Assembly (NCBI RefSeq): GCF_002776525.5
Contig: NC_045443.1
Span: forward strand, 55,638,831-55,702,830
Reading direction: 5' to 3'
Length of the DNA stretch: 64,000 nucleotides
Source: Piliocolobus tephrosceles
Lineage: Eukaryota; Chordata; Mammalia; Primates; Cercopithecidae
Shown here: positions 23,411 to 36,089 of the stretch, one piece after another
Layout of the letters: each line of letters opens with the position of its first letter
Position numbering within the stretch: the stretch's first letter is position 1
The notes under the pieces: model-generated
Told to the model about the DNA's origin: nothing
The model's input: the letters and a program-made list of their open reading frames with translations, nothing else
The model's database searches: none
Made by a program: the position numbers and the translations under genes

Positions 23411-23819
23411 GCTTCTGCTGTTGATGCTGCTGGTAGTGGTTGAAGACCTATGTGAGAATGCTATCTTTACTATACCTTCCTTTTCCTATTGCCATATAAT
23501 TTTCACTTTAAGAGCAGTTGTTGACCTCATTGTATCACAAATTCTGAAAAGGTAAATTTGATAGAATGCAGTATGGAAAAATAGGTCTGAAACAAGATTA
23601 TGCAATTTTTAAAAAGAAGAAAGAAACACTTTGATTTAAAGAAAGTGATTATCTCAACAACAGTGAGAATGGTCACTTAGAATTTGCAAATGAGATATTC
23701 ATTTGAATATCCATCAAACTCTGTTACTCTTGCTGTCCAAACTATTCCAGGCCCTAAATTAGGCATTCAGTTAGAAATTGGTCAGTGTTTGTTCATGTTA
23801 ATTCATTCTTCATTTGAAA
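23411..23819. other. Unassigned DNA
   Basis: Nothing recognised. Confidence 0.4.
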
Positions 23820-24170
23820 AATCTTTATTCGTTATTTTTTATGTGACAGGCACAGTGCTAGCTAACATTAATTGAGTACTTCTTTTGTTTAGAACAATGT
23901 TGTAAGAGAATGGAGAAGGAAGCCTCCCAGAAGAGAAGACACAGGGTTGTTTACAAAACATACATATGAAAGACCATGCAAACAACAATAAAGTATCCTC
24001 TTAATAAGAGAAAAATGAGAGATATTGGAATTAAACAGAGTTGAGGACTATTTAGAATTGTCTATAGTTAATCCCCAAAGTCTTCCAGGAGGAGGACTCT
24101 ATATAAGAATGTTTTGCAGGGGCAATGAGCATGAACGTGGAAGGTAGGACTTTCTGGACAAGGTATTGCA
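23820..24170 (-). repeat. L2-like LINE 3' region, antisense, weak
   Basis: 'tatgtgacaggcacagtgct' opens it like an antisense L2 tail, and 'gactttctggacaaggtatt' and 'gcaatgagcatgaacgtgga' echo later antisense L2 blocks. Confidence 0.4.
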
Positions 24171-24522
24171 AGGCATGGTAGACTATCAGCTGTATGTCCA
24201 CTAGTTTTCTTTGTTTCCTGAACTACAGGGATTTTTGTGTTATATTCCTGGCCTCAGAAACACATCAGCCATTTTTGCACATTTCCACCTTTTCCCTAAT
24301 ATCTATGTGTCTAGAACAAAGCTCCCCAAGGCCTACCAAAGAGAAACTCCCTGCTGCCTTCAACTTTGGCTAGTGCTAACACACTATTTGTGAACCATTC
24401 AGGGCCTTAAGGGAATATTGCTTCTGAGGTTAGCTCCCTTGGAACTGGGCCCTGATCTCTGTTGTTTCATTTGCCCTACTCTGTAAATTATTCAAGTCAT
24501 AAATGGTGGGCTCTTTGGCCTC
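24171..24522. other. Unassigned DNA
   Basis: No recognised element between the weak L2 and the ERVL LTR. Confidence 0.4.
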
Positions 24523-24980
24523 TGTATTAGTCAGGATTTTACAGAGTGATAGAACCAATAATATTTATTTACTTATCATAAGGTATTGACTCACATAATT
24601 TTGGAGGCTGAGAAGACCCATGATCTGCCTTCTGCAAGCTGAAGACCCAGGACGCTCTCTCTTCAGAGAGCTGGAGAACCAATGGTGTAATCACAGTCTG
24701 AGTCTGAAACCTGAGGATAAGGACAGGAGATTGATGTCCCAACTCAAACAGTCAGACAGAAAAAACAAATTCTCCACTCCTCTACATTTTTGTTCTATTT
24801 AGTTCTCAATCAATTGGGCTGCCCACATTGGAGACAGCAATCCTCTTTACTCTTGTCTGCAGATTCAGATGCTTATCTCTTCCAGAAACACCCCTGCAGA
24901 CACATCCCCAACTAATATGTAAACAGATATCTGGGCATCTTGGGATCCAGTGAAATTGATATAAACAATTAACTATCACA
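24523..24980 (-). mobile_element. Solo LTR, ERVL type (MLT2-like), antisense
   Basis: It opens 'tgtattagtcaggattttac' and carries 'ttttggaggctgagaagacc', 'ctgcaagctgaagacccagg', 'gatgtcccaactcaaacagt' and 'aattgggctgcccacattgg', ending 'aacaattaactatcaca'. This is the reverse complement of the layout at 3674-4186. The 60-codon plus frame inside it is chance. Confidence 0.75.
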
Positions 24981-25084
24981 GCTACACAGAGTAAAAATAT
25001 CCACATAGAATCTGTATTCAAGTAGGCCTGTATAAAATAATAGAATTCCAGAGGATAATTGTTATTAATACCAGGATCTTAGCG

Positions 25085-25245
25085 TTCACAGGCTTTCTCA
25101 CATCTTTTTACCTAGTACAACAACACAGTGTGTAGGTGTTGATTTCATAATCTAGATGAGGAATTTGAAATTTGGAAAGTTAAGTGATTTACCCAGAATA
25201 GGAGGGATAGAAAATGATGGAGCTAGAACCTGAAACCCCTCATTG
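25085..25245 (-). repeat. MIR SINE, antisense
   Basis: 'tagatgaggaatttgaaatt', 'aagttaagtgatttacccag' and 'gatggagctagaacctgaaa' match the antisense MIR core in order. Confidence 0.7.
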
Positions 25246-25274
25246 TGACTCACCATATCAGATGGCCAAACTGG

Positions 25275-25995
25275 ATCTTTTTAAAAATGTATTTTTATTG
25301 AAATATAAATTACATTAAAACTCATATCTCAAGTACACACCTTGATAAATGTTCACATATGAAAAAACCCATGCAAGCACCACTTACATAAAGATATAAG
25401 GGTTCCCTTATGCGTGCTCTCAATATCTCCTTCCCCTCAAAGGAGACGACCACTTTCTGAATTCTCCTACCACATTTTAGAGTTGCCTATTTATAAAGTC
25501 TGATTAATAGAATCATGCACCACAGACTTTTTTGTATCTGGCTTTGTTGTTGTTGTTCGACAGAAGATATTTGAGATTCATCCATGCTGGTGAGCATAGC
25601 AATAGTTTTTTTCATTGTTGTACAGTATTTCATTATCTAAACATTCCACCATCTATTTATTCATTCAATTAGATGGATCTTAGATGTTGATGGACATGTA
25701 GGCTGTTTTTAGATTTGTCCTATTATGAACTGAGTAATTACAGACATTGTTGCTCATATCTTTTAGTCAATAGATACACATGTCTCTGGGCACATACCTG
25801 AGTGGTATTGTTGGGTCACAGGATAAGCATATTTTAGCTTTTGTAAATACTTCCAAATAGTTTTCCAAAAAGGCTGTACTAATTTATATTCCTACTAAAG
25901 TACTGTATGGAAGGTCCACTTACTTAATATCTCTGTGAACACTTGGTATTGTCAACATTTTTACCTTTAGACATTCTGGTGAGCATGTAGTGGCA
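25275..25995 (-). mobile_element. Old L1 (L1M-type) 3' fragment, antisense
   Basis: The antisense L1 end is legible: 'tttttattgaaatataaatt', 'agattcatccatgctggtga', 'gatgttgatggacatgtagg', 'tattgttgggtcacaggata', 'tttccaaaaaggctgtacta' and 'gacattctggtgagcatgta'. About 720 bases, strongly diverged, without an open frame. Confidence 0.8.
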
Positions 25996-26287
25996 AACCA
26001 GATCTTGAGAGAGACACTCAGTTTCATTGCACAGCACAGCCTGACACTACCTTTCTATTCTCACTCATTTTATCCACAGGAAAATTTCTCTTGGTACTAG
26101 GCCTGGTTGAAGAGTAGGGGGTTGGTGGTGGCAGGGCAGAACTAGATCCTTCAGTCTGGTTTGGCTGCAACCCCTGAGCTGGATTCTAGCTCCTATATTT
26201 TAATCTCCATTGTGCAAATTTGGGAATTCACTGGGACAATATGGAGCTCTGTTTTCTTGCTTGTAAGATGAAAAGCTTGGAATAGCC

Positions 26288-26552
26288 AGTCACCCAGGCT
26301 GGAGTGCAGTGGCATGGTCTTGGTTCCCTGCGACCTCTGCCTCCTGGGTTCAAGCGATTCTCCTGCCTCAGCCTCTCGAGTAGCTGGGATTATAGGCATG
26401 CACCACCAAGTCTGGTTATTTTTTGTATTTTTAGTAGAAAGGGGGTTTCACCATGTTGGCCAGGCTGGTCTTGAACTCCTGACCTCAGGTGATCCACCTA
26501 CCTCAGTCTCCCAAAGTGCTGGGATTACAGACATGAGCCACTGCACCTGGCC
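26288..26552 (-). mobile_element. Alu (AluS-like), antisense, lacking its A-tail end
   Basis: It reads 'tcacccaggctggagtgcag' to 'gagccactgcacctggcc' on the plus strand, the reverse complement of nearly a whole Alu. The 'tttttttgagacagagtctc' segment expected at its left is absent, so the 3' end was lost after insertion. The short frames at 26193-26399 and 26314-26571 are Alu translation. Confidence 0.95.
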
Positions 26553-27324
26553 ACATTTTCCTTATTTTTGATTCAACTCTGTCCTTTTTAAGTTATATAA
26601 ATTGTCCTTAAAACTTACTCTTTTCTTCCCTGTTTTTGATCCAAGTGTCTCACCTTTTCGCAACTATGTCAGGCACTTTCTCCACAATGTTACTGAGCTC
26701 TTTTCTCATTGGTGACTGGTGTCTATACCGGTAACTCTAAAGCTCTGTTTTAAGTACTGCTTCTATATGACATCTCTGCAACATTGGCACCGTTCCATCT
26801 TTTAGAGTCCACAAAAAGGTTGCTTTTCCTCCTTCTTTCCCCCCCACTCTTCTTTATTTTTGTTTTGTGCTAGTTTGTTATCAACGTAATGTCTTCCCAG
26901 TCCCTTTCCAAACTCTCTTTTGCATCTCACAGTAGAGGCAGTAAAATTAACTCTTCTAGATTTTCTCTTTTTGCAGAGTTCTGAGTTAGATTCTGCCAAA
27001 GAGAAGCATGACACAAGATTTGGAAGGTAGAAGAAAGGTGAAGCCATTTTTCTCTGTTGGCAGCTGTAGGCAGACATGTGAGCAGCCAGCAGACGTGAGA
27101 TTTACAGCAGCTTCTAGGAGAGCTTCTGCAAATCACCCGCTTTGGTGCTGCAATCAAGGGAGATTATCAACAGGCGCTTCCTATGATTCCTATTCATCCA
27201 AATTTCCTGTAAGCCAGCTGTGGTTTTTCTTTCACCTTTGTACCCTAGCTGTTCAAATGGTTGTGTGAATCCCTAATTATTAACATTGTACTCTATCTTG
27301 AAATAAAACATTTCTGAATTCATT
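26553..27324. other. Unassigned DNA
   Basis: Nothing recognised with confidence. Overlapping short frames on both strands at 26802-27268 have no recognisable content. Confidence 0.35.
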
Positions 27325-27650
27325 GGATTAGGCTACTCTTACAATGAATCTCAGGGGCTTAACACAGTAAGTCCATTTTTTGACCATGCCTTACTCTAAG
27401 GAAGGGGGTGGTGGTAAGAGTGGGGATGGAGATGAAGAACTGAAGCTGTTGGAGTCCCTGCCATATGCAGTATGGCTTCAGGTAGCCTTGGGGATTGGGA
27501 TCCAGTTAAGAGTCAAGCAAAATGATTTCATGCTCAGGCCTAGGTTGGCACACACCATTTCCTTCCATATTCCACTAGCTAATTACAAGAGCCAGCCTAA
27601 TGGCAAAAGGGGCTCCTTTTACCACAGTTCCTTTTGCTGTGTCCAATCTT
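27325..27650 (-). repeat. Possible ancient LTR or DNA repeat, antisense
   Basis: 'tcatgctcaggcctaggttg' plus 'gcacacaccatttccttcca' and 'gccagcctaatggcaaaagg' resemble a repeat often found antisense to a 'gaagtgacacacatcacttcc' block. I cannot name the family. The 146-codon frame (27380-27820) crosses from this into the next LTR and is not a gene. Confidence 0.35.
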
Positions 27651-27794
27651 TAGATGTAGGTGTTCCTTGTAGCTCTGATATCAGTTCTCTTATGTTTTCA
27701 TTCTGCCCATTCACCTCAAAGAGTTCTTGCCAATTCTCATTACTCCAACTCCTGTCTCTGCTTCTGGTTTCCCCTCCACCTGCAATGGCCTTTG

Positions 27795-28075
27795 TGTTAG
27801 TTCATTTTGCACTGCTCTAAAGGAATACTGGAAGCTGGGTAATTTATAAAGAAAATAAGTTTGTTTGGCTTATGGTTCTGCAGGCTGTACCAGAAGTGTG
27901 GCACCAGCATCTCCTTCTGGTGAGGGCTTTGGGAAGCTTTCAATCACAGCAGAAGGTGAATGGGGAGCTGGTGTGTCACATGATGAGAGAGGGAGCGAGA
28001 GAGAGAGGGAAGGGATTTCAGGCTCTTTTTAATAATCTCCATGGTTTAGTAATATCCATGGCCAGCATTTAATAC
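27795..28075 (-). mobile_element. MaLR (MST/THE1/MLT1A-type) LTR, antisense, truncated
   Basis: It starts 'tgttagttcattttgcactg' and 'gctgggtaatttataaagaa', then 'atggttctgcaggctgtacc' and 'tcacagcagaaggtgaatgg', the antisense 3' half of this LTR group, and stops near 'taataatctccatgg'. The 5' half of the LTR is missing. Confidence 0.8.
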
Positions 28076-28984
28076 ATATTTGCAGAATGAATATATTAAC
28101 GTTACTTAATGCTTTAAATAAAGAATTTGTGTCCATATTCTAAAATAACCGTCCCGTGATTTTTTCTACAGCTTGCAAGATTCCTATAGGTATGTATTTT
28201 TTTGTGCAGTTGGCTTTCATTACTATGGTTCATTGAAAAGATAAACATTCAATACAGGTCCTCTTGACTCATAGATCTCCTGCCATATTCATGTGCTCTC
28301 ACTTAGATTTCGTCTTCTCATTTTCTCTTCTCCTCTTTCCTCTTCCACAGGTCCCTCCATCATCTCCTCTCTCCTAATTTATCACCATCTTTATTGAGTC
28401 TGCAAGGTTGTGACAGCAACAAGAGAGAAAGGAAGAGGGGGAAATTCATGGAGGAACATGTACTTTTCCTCCATACATTGCAATTCTTGAGCCCTCCTCT
28501 CTACCCCAGTCTGTGATTTTTAGCAGATTTTTACAAGCATTGGGTCAGTTTGAACAAGATATCACCAAGAAATATAATTGTAGACACAAACAATGTCTAA
28601 TTTGTCTAAGGGCTATTACCTTTTCCCTGAATTAATACTAAATCAATACCCTAGTAAGTTGTCAGGGGCATTGCATTGAAGTGATGTCTTTATGAACAAA
28701 TAAACTAACATTTTATCCAGTTTCACTGACTACTCTGCTTGGCAATAGAAGAGGGGGCATACAAAGCGATAAGGACAAGTTGTTGTTTGCAATAATTTAT
28801 AATCTACATACGAATTTGAAGTGTTGATAATTTATGCTTATGAAAAAATTGATAGAACTTTGTTTACAAAATTCTAACATTCTGGTTTGGGTCAATTCCA
28901 GATCAAATGTTTTCTCTTCATCTTCATTACTTCTCTGGCTATAATTGCATCTCATCATTAGATGTTTTTTATTCCTATGCTTAT
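28076..28984. other. Unassigned DNA
   Basis: No recognised repeat or reading frame. A pyrimidine-rich patch lies at 28310-28370. Confidence 0.4.
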
Positions 28985-29345
28985 ATTTACACATCTATTC
29001 ATTCATTCTACAAATATTTAATAGGCACCTACTATTTGTGGGTCATTATGGCTTTTAGACACACAGCAAAAGACAAAGTACTTGCCCTCAAAAACCTCAT
29101 GTTTCGGTAAGAGGGAGGTAGTAGACAAACAAGCATAATATAAGCAATAAGTGCTGCCAAGAAAAAATAAAGTGGGTTAAGGTGATAAAAGGCCAGGGAG
29201 ATTCTCTCTGAGGAGGTGACATTTGAGTAGACATGACTGAAGTAGAAATGAGTCAGGAAGGAACCCAACAAATAGCACTCTAGGCAGATGGAGAGGGAAG
29301 TACAAAGGACTTGGGCAGGAATGAACTTAATGGACCAGATAGAAG
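28985..29345 (-). repeat. L2 LINE 3' part, antisense
   Basis: A clear copy: 'ttcattctacaaatatttaa', 'aggcacctactatttgtggg', 'gtacttgccctcaaaaacct', 'gattctctctgaggaggtga' plus 'catttgagtagacatgactg', and 'gcaggaatgaact'. Every block is in antisense L2 order. Confidence 0.85.
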
Positions 29346-29399
29346 GCCTGTGTGGTGAGAGCTGTTACATTCACTAACTTACATGTAGTAAGTTAGTAA

Positions 29400-29610
29400 A
29401 TGTAGGTGCATAACTTTTTAGTTCATCTAATATTTTCACACCCATTATATTATTTGCACTTCACAAGATAGCTATTATTGCATCCATTTTACAGATGAGG
29501 AAACTGAAGCTCAAAGCTTAACCAATGACTTTTCCAAAGAGATGGAACTTGGCTTTGAATCCTAATCTCCAGACTCCACATCAAGTACTCTTCCCTTACT
29601 TCAGAAAATG
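29400..29610 (-). repeat. MIR SINE, antisense
   Basis: 'catccattttacagatgagg' plus 'aaactgaagctcaaagctta' is a near-consensus MIR core in antisense, followed by 'cttggctttgaatcctaatc'. Confidence 0.8.
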
Positions 29611-30117
29611 CTATTTTAAATGCTTTTATGGCTCTGGGCTACCTTTAGAATACTAGAAATCCTGTAGGATCACTTGCATGGGAAAGAGGGCAGAGAAGGA
29701 TCAGTAGCCATGATGATCTCTCATGCCTGAATCATAGATAAGATTTGGGGACTGAGTGTAGGTCTCTGCCTCCTTACCTTATCCCTGGGCAGTGGGATAA
29801 TTTCTAGGACAGTATCCTGTCAGAGGAAGAAGCTTCCAAAGGACTAGAACAGATCATCCAAGTAGGGTTAGGGAGCAGGTCTTCGACACTCACATTGGCA
29901 CTCTGTGTGCATCCAGCCTAGAAAGGAAGCTCAGTGAAAACATATTAATCGGGATGCAGACAGACCCTGATGCCCACATGTTGTTCAGAGGACTTTAGAG
30001 CAGAGTGAGTTCTTAGAATAAAAAAATTTACTCCCTCCCCTCTTCTTTGTTAATTAATAAAGCCAAAAAATGTAGGTGATAAGGTATAGATAGAAGCAGA
30101 CCTGGCATGTTATTGGG
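29611..30117. other. Unassigned DNA
   Basis: Nothing recognised. Confidence 0.4.
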
Positions 30118-30260
30118 TTCATTTCTTCATGAAGCATTTATTGAGCACCTAACGTCCTTTCATCAAGGAAGGTTGGATCTAGAGGAAAACCAAACATATT
30201 AACAAATAATTATCACATAGTAAAACTGTCATGGAGGAGGTATCTATGGAACACTACAGA
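30118..30260 (-). repeat. L2 LINE 3' tail, antisense
   Basis: 'cttcatgaagcatttattga' plus 'gcacctaacgtcc', then 'atattaacaaataattatca', match the antisense L2 tail. Confidence 0.6.
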
Positions 30261-33200
30261 AGAAAAACAAGGAAGAAATTTACCACCCACCCACCTCTTC
30301 TGTGGTGTATTGTTGAGAGAGTCTTCCACTCTTATTTCTGGTGAAGAAAGTACTAATTTGATGGAAAATTCCTCTCCTGGCCTTTCTTAGGTGACCTACT
30401 AGAAGTTGAATAATTTATGGGAGTCTTTTGGACAGACATTGGTATGTCATAAAAATGGCAAAAGCAAATTCATGGAATAGGGACTTACTGTGATAAAACA
30501 CAGAAATGAGATATAGGTGGATAGTTTCCACTTTGGGTAATATTTAGGTATAAAATAGACACATATCTGCGCAGAGTGGTTGGGAAGCTGAGGGCTCGGC
30601 AGATAATTTTGAGATGCTTATTTTAGCTGTATGAGTTGTATTATTGTCTGTGGTAAGTGGTCAGAGACACTGTACAGATTGTATTTCCTAAAGTTACACA
30701 GTTGAGAATCTATTAAGCTTGAGCAAAACTTGATGCTTATTAAATAAACATTCTCTTCAATTTTGCATAATTCTTTCAAAATAACTTTCCCTACCATGGG
30801 ACTCACATACCAAACACCTCAGAGAGTGGAAATTCCAGCACCGTTGCTCTTTGTGGTCTAAATGCAGATGCACACGCTGAAGCTCCTTGAAAGCTTGTCT
30901 TCCTGCTGTGTATCCTCTCAACTTCTCTCATATTTCACCTCCCTTTCCTCTTCCAGCTTGACCCTCCATGGGGGCCATCTGTATGACTCCCTGGAATCTC
31001 CTGTGTTAAGATGTGGGTTCTCTGTTAACTGCCTTTGGACCTTGTCTAGAACTTCTAAGCCAGGAGCTGCTCCCACAGTGAGAGGCAGACAGTCCAGACA
31101 GGTTGTTTTCACCCCTAACAGGTCAGACAGTTTCAAATCTTGCCATAACTCCAAATTCACTCATGGGAACCTATAGAACAAAGGGAAATGAGTAAGGTAA
31201 CTTTTATTATAAGACTGTTTGGAGTCTGTGGAAATAGAATGAAGACTACAGTGGAACAGAGATCTCACAATAACTGGGTGGGCTTTCCTGACTGTGTCCT
31301 AACAACTGGCCACTATTTTGAGGTGAAAAATGGTCTTGAGCGGAGACACGTCTCAGGTGACGATGTATATAGTTGATTCCCATTATTTGAGAAATTGGTA
31401 TTTGTAAGTTTTCCTACTTGTTAAAATGTATTTATAACCCCAAGATCAACACTATTAGTGCTTTCATGGCCATTCAAGGACATGTGCAGAGCAGGAAGAA
31501 TTTGAGTCATCTGAAGCACATGTTCCCAGCTGAGGTCAAGGAAGGCAATGCTCTGTCTTCTTGTTTTAGCTTTTATATTGTAAACAAGAGTCCTTTTCTC
31601 AGTGTATTGAGTGCCATTTTTTCATGTTTGTGCTTACTTGTTGGTGATTTCAGTGTTTACAATGGTCCCCAAGTATAGTGCTGAAGTGTTGTCTATTGTT
31701 CGTCAGTGGAAGAAAACTGTAAGGTGCCTTACAGAAAAAATACATGTGTTAAATAAACTTCCTTCAGGCATGAGTCATTGTGCTGGTGGCTGAGTTCAAC
31801 ATTAATGAGTCAACACTACATATTAAACAAGATGTATTTAAACAGAGACACACATAAAACAAGGTTCACAAAAGTGTGACTAGAGGCTTGCAGGAACCTA
31901 ACACTGTACTTCCCCTAGGAGCAATGGTTTAGTATTTGCTTATTCAGCATTTGTGGTGACTTTATAGAAAACTACTAGAATGAATAATGAGAACTGAGTT
32001 TTTTTTTTTTTTCCCAACTAAAAACAGTCATTTGTAAATCTATTTATATCACATTAAGCACAATCTGGAAAGAAAATGGTAGTATTTACATAATCTCTAA
32101 TGAATACAATAAGCAAATATAATTCTTTATAAGACAAAATAATTGTTTACAACTAATTAAAACCTACTTACCTTCATCAAGATTTAATTTCTGTGTTTGC
32201 AAACAATATTAAATTTCAAGGCAAAGAAACAAAGGAAGGCCACCTCTTAATCCTCCCCTGCATTTGTGGAGAACAAGGCTATTCCACTTACCATAGAGCT
32301 TTGTGGAACATTCATAATTCATAGAAGGGGCCATATGAAAGCATTTCTCAGGATTGTCACAAAATTCTGCCAGCTCCTGCAGTGATGAAAACGCACAGTC
32401 TTGTGACTATGATTAAGGTGCATTGGAATCTAAGAAAACCATCAATAGCCACTTCGCTCTGTTCACGCTCTTGGAATGTAGTCTCTGGATGAAAGTCGGT
32501 TCTGACAGATGATTTCATGGTATTTTACTCAGTATGGGATGTATTTTAGAAGCAGTGTATCAAAACCTTGACCTTTATTTCATTTTTTTCTTTATTGTTG
32601 ATTTAGAAGATTAAAGGCATTCCAAAATCTTTTTCTAAATGTCTTCTCATATATGCAACAAAAAGGATTCAGAAAGGATTTGACACACAATGTAGAAGCG
32701 TAAATCAGCCAAGGGGAGGATATTTGCAACTTTCTCTCCTCGTTATAATTTCATCTCATTAGGGAAGAAGGGACAGGTGGGTGTGCTAGCAGTTACAGAT
32801 CAGGAATTGCATTTTCTTTCTAGATTGGTGAGGATCATATGGTATGAAACCCCCATCTGAGAAAACTATGCAGGTTTTTATTACACATGAAAGTCCTCCT
32901 CTGGTGGATTTTTGCAGTTTACAGAAAATGTGTAAACCGAAATTAGAAACTGCTTAGCTTTTACATTTTACTGACTTCTTGGGTTTAGTGTAAAAAAAGA
33001 AAGGGAAGGGATTCATGGTACAATTTTTATTTCCTTGATGAATTAAGATGAACATATGGTCTAAAGTAAATTTGTAGAATATACGTATTTAGTCACTGAT
33101 GTCTAGAATATTTGATAGACCAAGGATGAAGGTATGTGGTCTAGGAGCTGCAAGACCTAATGAGTAGTATTTGTGGTCACATTTGTATAACTCTATTGCT

Positions 33201-33397
33201 AACAAAGCCTGCTTTCTAAATACAGATGTCTTGTGTTCAACTCTGAGGTTTTCTGACAATGAAGAGGGTAAATATAATAATTTCAGAATATGCAAGAATA
33301 TGACAATGAGTATTTACAGTCATTTAATATATTGTTTCATCATTTTAATAGCCCTGTGAAAAAATCAGTAAACAGTATTTACTCAGTGCCTTCTGTA
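30261..33397. other. Longest repeat-poor stretch, about 3.1 kb
   Basis: Only a T14 run (31999-32012) and scattered A/T runs are recognised. The frames of 60-104 codons in this stretch lack domains. A perfect palindrome of two overlapping forkhead words lies at 32194-32205. Lack of repeats over 3 kb may reflect constraint or merely unrecognised old repeats. Confidence 0.4.
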
Positions 33398-33790
33398 AGC
33401 AATTTTATTTTATTTTTTATTGTGCCAAAGCATACATAATATTTTAACCATTTTAAAGTGTATGTTTCTGTGGCATTAAGTACACTCAAAATGTTGTGCA
33501 ACCTTCACTATTATCCAGTTCTAGAACTGTTTCATCTTTCCAAATGGAAGCTCAGAACCCATTAAACAGTAGCTCCCCATTTCCCTCTCCTCCAAGACCC
33601 TGGTAACCTCTATGCTACTTTCTGTCTCTATGACTTTACCCACTCTGGATACCTCATATTAGTGGAATCATACAATATTTATCCCTTTGTAACTGGTTTC
33701 TTTCACTTGGCATCAGGTTTCCAAGGTATATCCGTGTTGTAGCATGTATCAGAACTTCATTCCTTGTTAAAGCTGAATGAACAATTAATT
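33398..33790 (-). mobile_element. L1M-type L1 3' fragment, antisense
   Basis: 'gtggcattaagtacactcaa' plus 'aatgttgtgcaaccttcact', 'cattaaacagtagctcccca', 'gacctcatat'-type text ('ctggatacctcatattagtg'), 'ggaatcatacaatatttatc' and 'tgtagcatgtatcagaactt' are the antisense of an older L1 3' end. It stops at 'cattccttgttaaagctgaa'. Confidence 0.9.
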
Positions 33791-34724
33791 TTTCCAGGAC
33801 CCACTAGTGTTTCAGACACTATTCCAGACCTGAGTTTCTTACTGGGAAATCTTTCTGTTCATGTTTTCTCCATGGTGTCCACACTTTGGGAACATGATCA
33901 CTTTATCCTGACTCCTGGCTTCTAGACAGGACAATGTCTTTCCCTTTCTTAGGTCCAAATTCAAGTGACTACTCTTTGAATAAGACTATAAATATGTAAT
34001 TTTTAATAATCTATACTAATCACTATGAAGTAGCATACCCAACAATGTTGTGAAATACAATCATAGTGATGTCTTTAAACCAGTGCTTCCAAGGGGCATG
34101 TTTAATGGCATGCCAAAGGAAGTGCCACTGTACTGCATGCAGGAGACAGCTATTTTAAATTTACACCATCAGGTAGTGACTTTTGTCTACTAAGTGTGAT
34201 AAATCAAACTTCTCTCTCTTTCTAGGATGAGACAGAGAGCAGCAAAGCAAACCGAAAAGATTATTCCCATGATTAACAAAGCAGCCAAGCAATATTTCTC
34301 CAAGTATATTGGAAGGAGGAATCTCTATGGAATCCAAATAATAAAGATGACATATTTGAACAAATTTATAAGCAGACTTTAAAGCTTGAGATCAGATACA
34401 AGGATGCAACCATCCTTATACAAAGCATCATGGAAAACACAAGAGTAGAAGCCTAGCGGGGACTATGTAAGGACAAAAAATGTTCCAGCAGGCCCAGAAG
34501 AGGATTCTCTTGACCTTAATGGCAAAGTTTTCATATAAGTTCCTAGAATGTAGAAACTAGAATTTGATTGCAGAGCACTATAATAATATTTGAAGTCTGT
34601 TGTATTATTCCAGGCTTTATTAACAATAGAGCAAGTGTATTTTAATTACATACTATTGGCCCAGTAACTCTCCATGCATGTTTGTTGTATTCAGAAAGTC
34701 ACAAGTTAATTAATTCCTCTAGGT
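33791..34724. other. Unassigned DNA
   Basis: No recognised element. Confidence 0.4.
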
Positions 34725-34911
34725 CAGTGGCTCCCAAACTTTAGTACATATTAGAATCTCTTGGAGGGCTTGTTCAAACATAGATTTCTGGGATCCATCG
34801 CCAGAATTCCTGGCTCATTGTGTGGAGTGAAGCCTGAGATTGGCATTTCTGAACAGTTCCCAGGTGATGCCAATGCTGCCTGCCTGGGGGCCATATTTTA
34901 AGAACTGTTAG
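34725..34911 (+). mobile_element. MER5A (hAT-Charlie nonautonomous DNA transposon)
   Basis: It begins 'cagtggctcccaaactttag', the MER5 terminal inverted repeat, and contains 'tcttggagggcttgttcaaa' and 'gttcccaggtgatgccaatg', ending 'ttttaagaactgttag', the partner terminal repeat. About 187 bases, almost complete. Confidence 0.9.
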
Positions 34912-34984
34912 GTATATTTAGGTATATGTAGATACCTGGTTTGGATGAGTTGAACTTCAGTTAAGACTGTGATAAGTAGACTAC

Positions 34985-35706
34985 ATTTCAAATCTTCTGA
35001 TCTTTTCTATCTGTGTTGTTACTTATCATTGCTATCCAATCCTCCATCAATTTCACCTGAAGTACAACAGCCTCCACACTGGTCTCCAACATCCTTTCTT
35101 GCCTTCCTCCAATTTATCCTTTACAAAGCAGCCAGGATTATCTTCTTAAAGCCTAAATCAGATCATTTTACTCTCTTGCTTAAAGCTCTTTGAACACTTT
35201 TAGTAGCACATACTCCATAACACCCAGTCTTTGACCCATGGCTCTCCAGGGCTTGTGTGATTTGGTCCCTGCCCATCTTTCTATCTTCATCTCCATCTTC
35301 TGCCTTCTTCCCTCTGATTCACTAAGCTTTCATCATACTGACACGCTTTCAGCTCCTTCAAACACACCAACATTTTCTCTCTTGGGACTTTTGACCCCAC
35401 CTCCCATGCCCCCGGCTGGCATGCCCTTTGCTGCCATAACCTCTCTTCATCTACTCTATGGCTAGATCTTCCTTTTCTTTCAGATGTCAGCTTAAATATT
35501 ATCTTCGCAAAAATATCTTTTTTGACCATACACACTTAAAGTATGTCCCTCCTTTTATCCTGTTTCTTATTAGACTTTATTATATTCTTTTATAGCCTTT
35601 ACTGCAGTTGTTTGTTTTCTCATTAGGCTCTAACTTGCTTGAGAATGGGACCATGTCAACACAGTGCCTGAGAGACACTAAATATTTGATTTGTTGAATC
35701 ACTGAA
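34985..35706 (+). repeat. L2 LINE 3' end including the end of its ORF, sense
   Basis: The best L2 copy of the window. 'acactggtctccaacatcct', 'aaagcagccaggattatctt', 'gatcattttactctcttgct', 'ctccagggcttgtgtgattt', 'ctggcatgccctttgctgcc', 'gtcagcttaaatattatctt', then 'gcttgagaatgggaccatgt' and the tail 'tgatttgttgaatcactgaa'. All blocks are in sense order over about 720 bases. The frames at 34969-35193 and 35238-35465 are remnants or chance, with no intact reverse transcriptase. Confidence 0.9.
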
Positions 35707-36089
35707 GATGTAAGAGCAGACAAGCTGTTACTGAGTAATATTTATTCCCTGGATTCAACTAGATTAAGGAACCTGTCACTTGGGATGTTGAAACTTCAAT
35801 TAATGCTACTTGATGACTTTGCTCTGAGTTCTACCCATCCTTCAATCCCTGACTCGCGAAGTTTTTGGTGGCCAGCTTCAGCATGATTAGTATTAAATCA
35901 CAAGGCTTCACACAATTGCTTCACTTCTACCTTGTGCTATTCCAAAGAGCCTCCTGAGAGGGCTTCCCTAAGAGCTGAGAAAATTGAGATGCTTTGATTA
36001 AATCAGAGTGTGTCCAGAACTAGAGAAGAAATGATCCTTTGGCAGTTTAGACTACATCAAAGACTACATTAGGATATTGTATTTAGTTT
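35707..36089. other. Unassigned DNA
   Basis: Nothing recognised between the L2 and the L3 copy. Confidence 0.4.

Noticed and set aside
27380..27820. Plus frame of 146 codons
   Set aside because: It crosses from an old repeat into an antisense MaLR LTR; no domain and no splice context.
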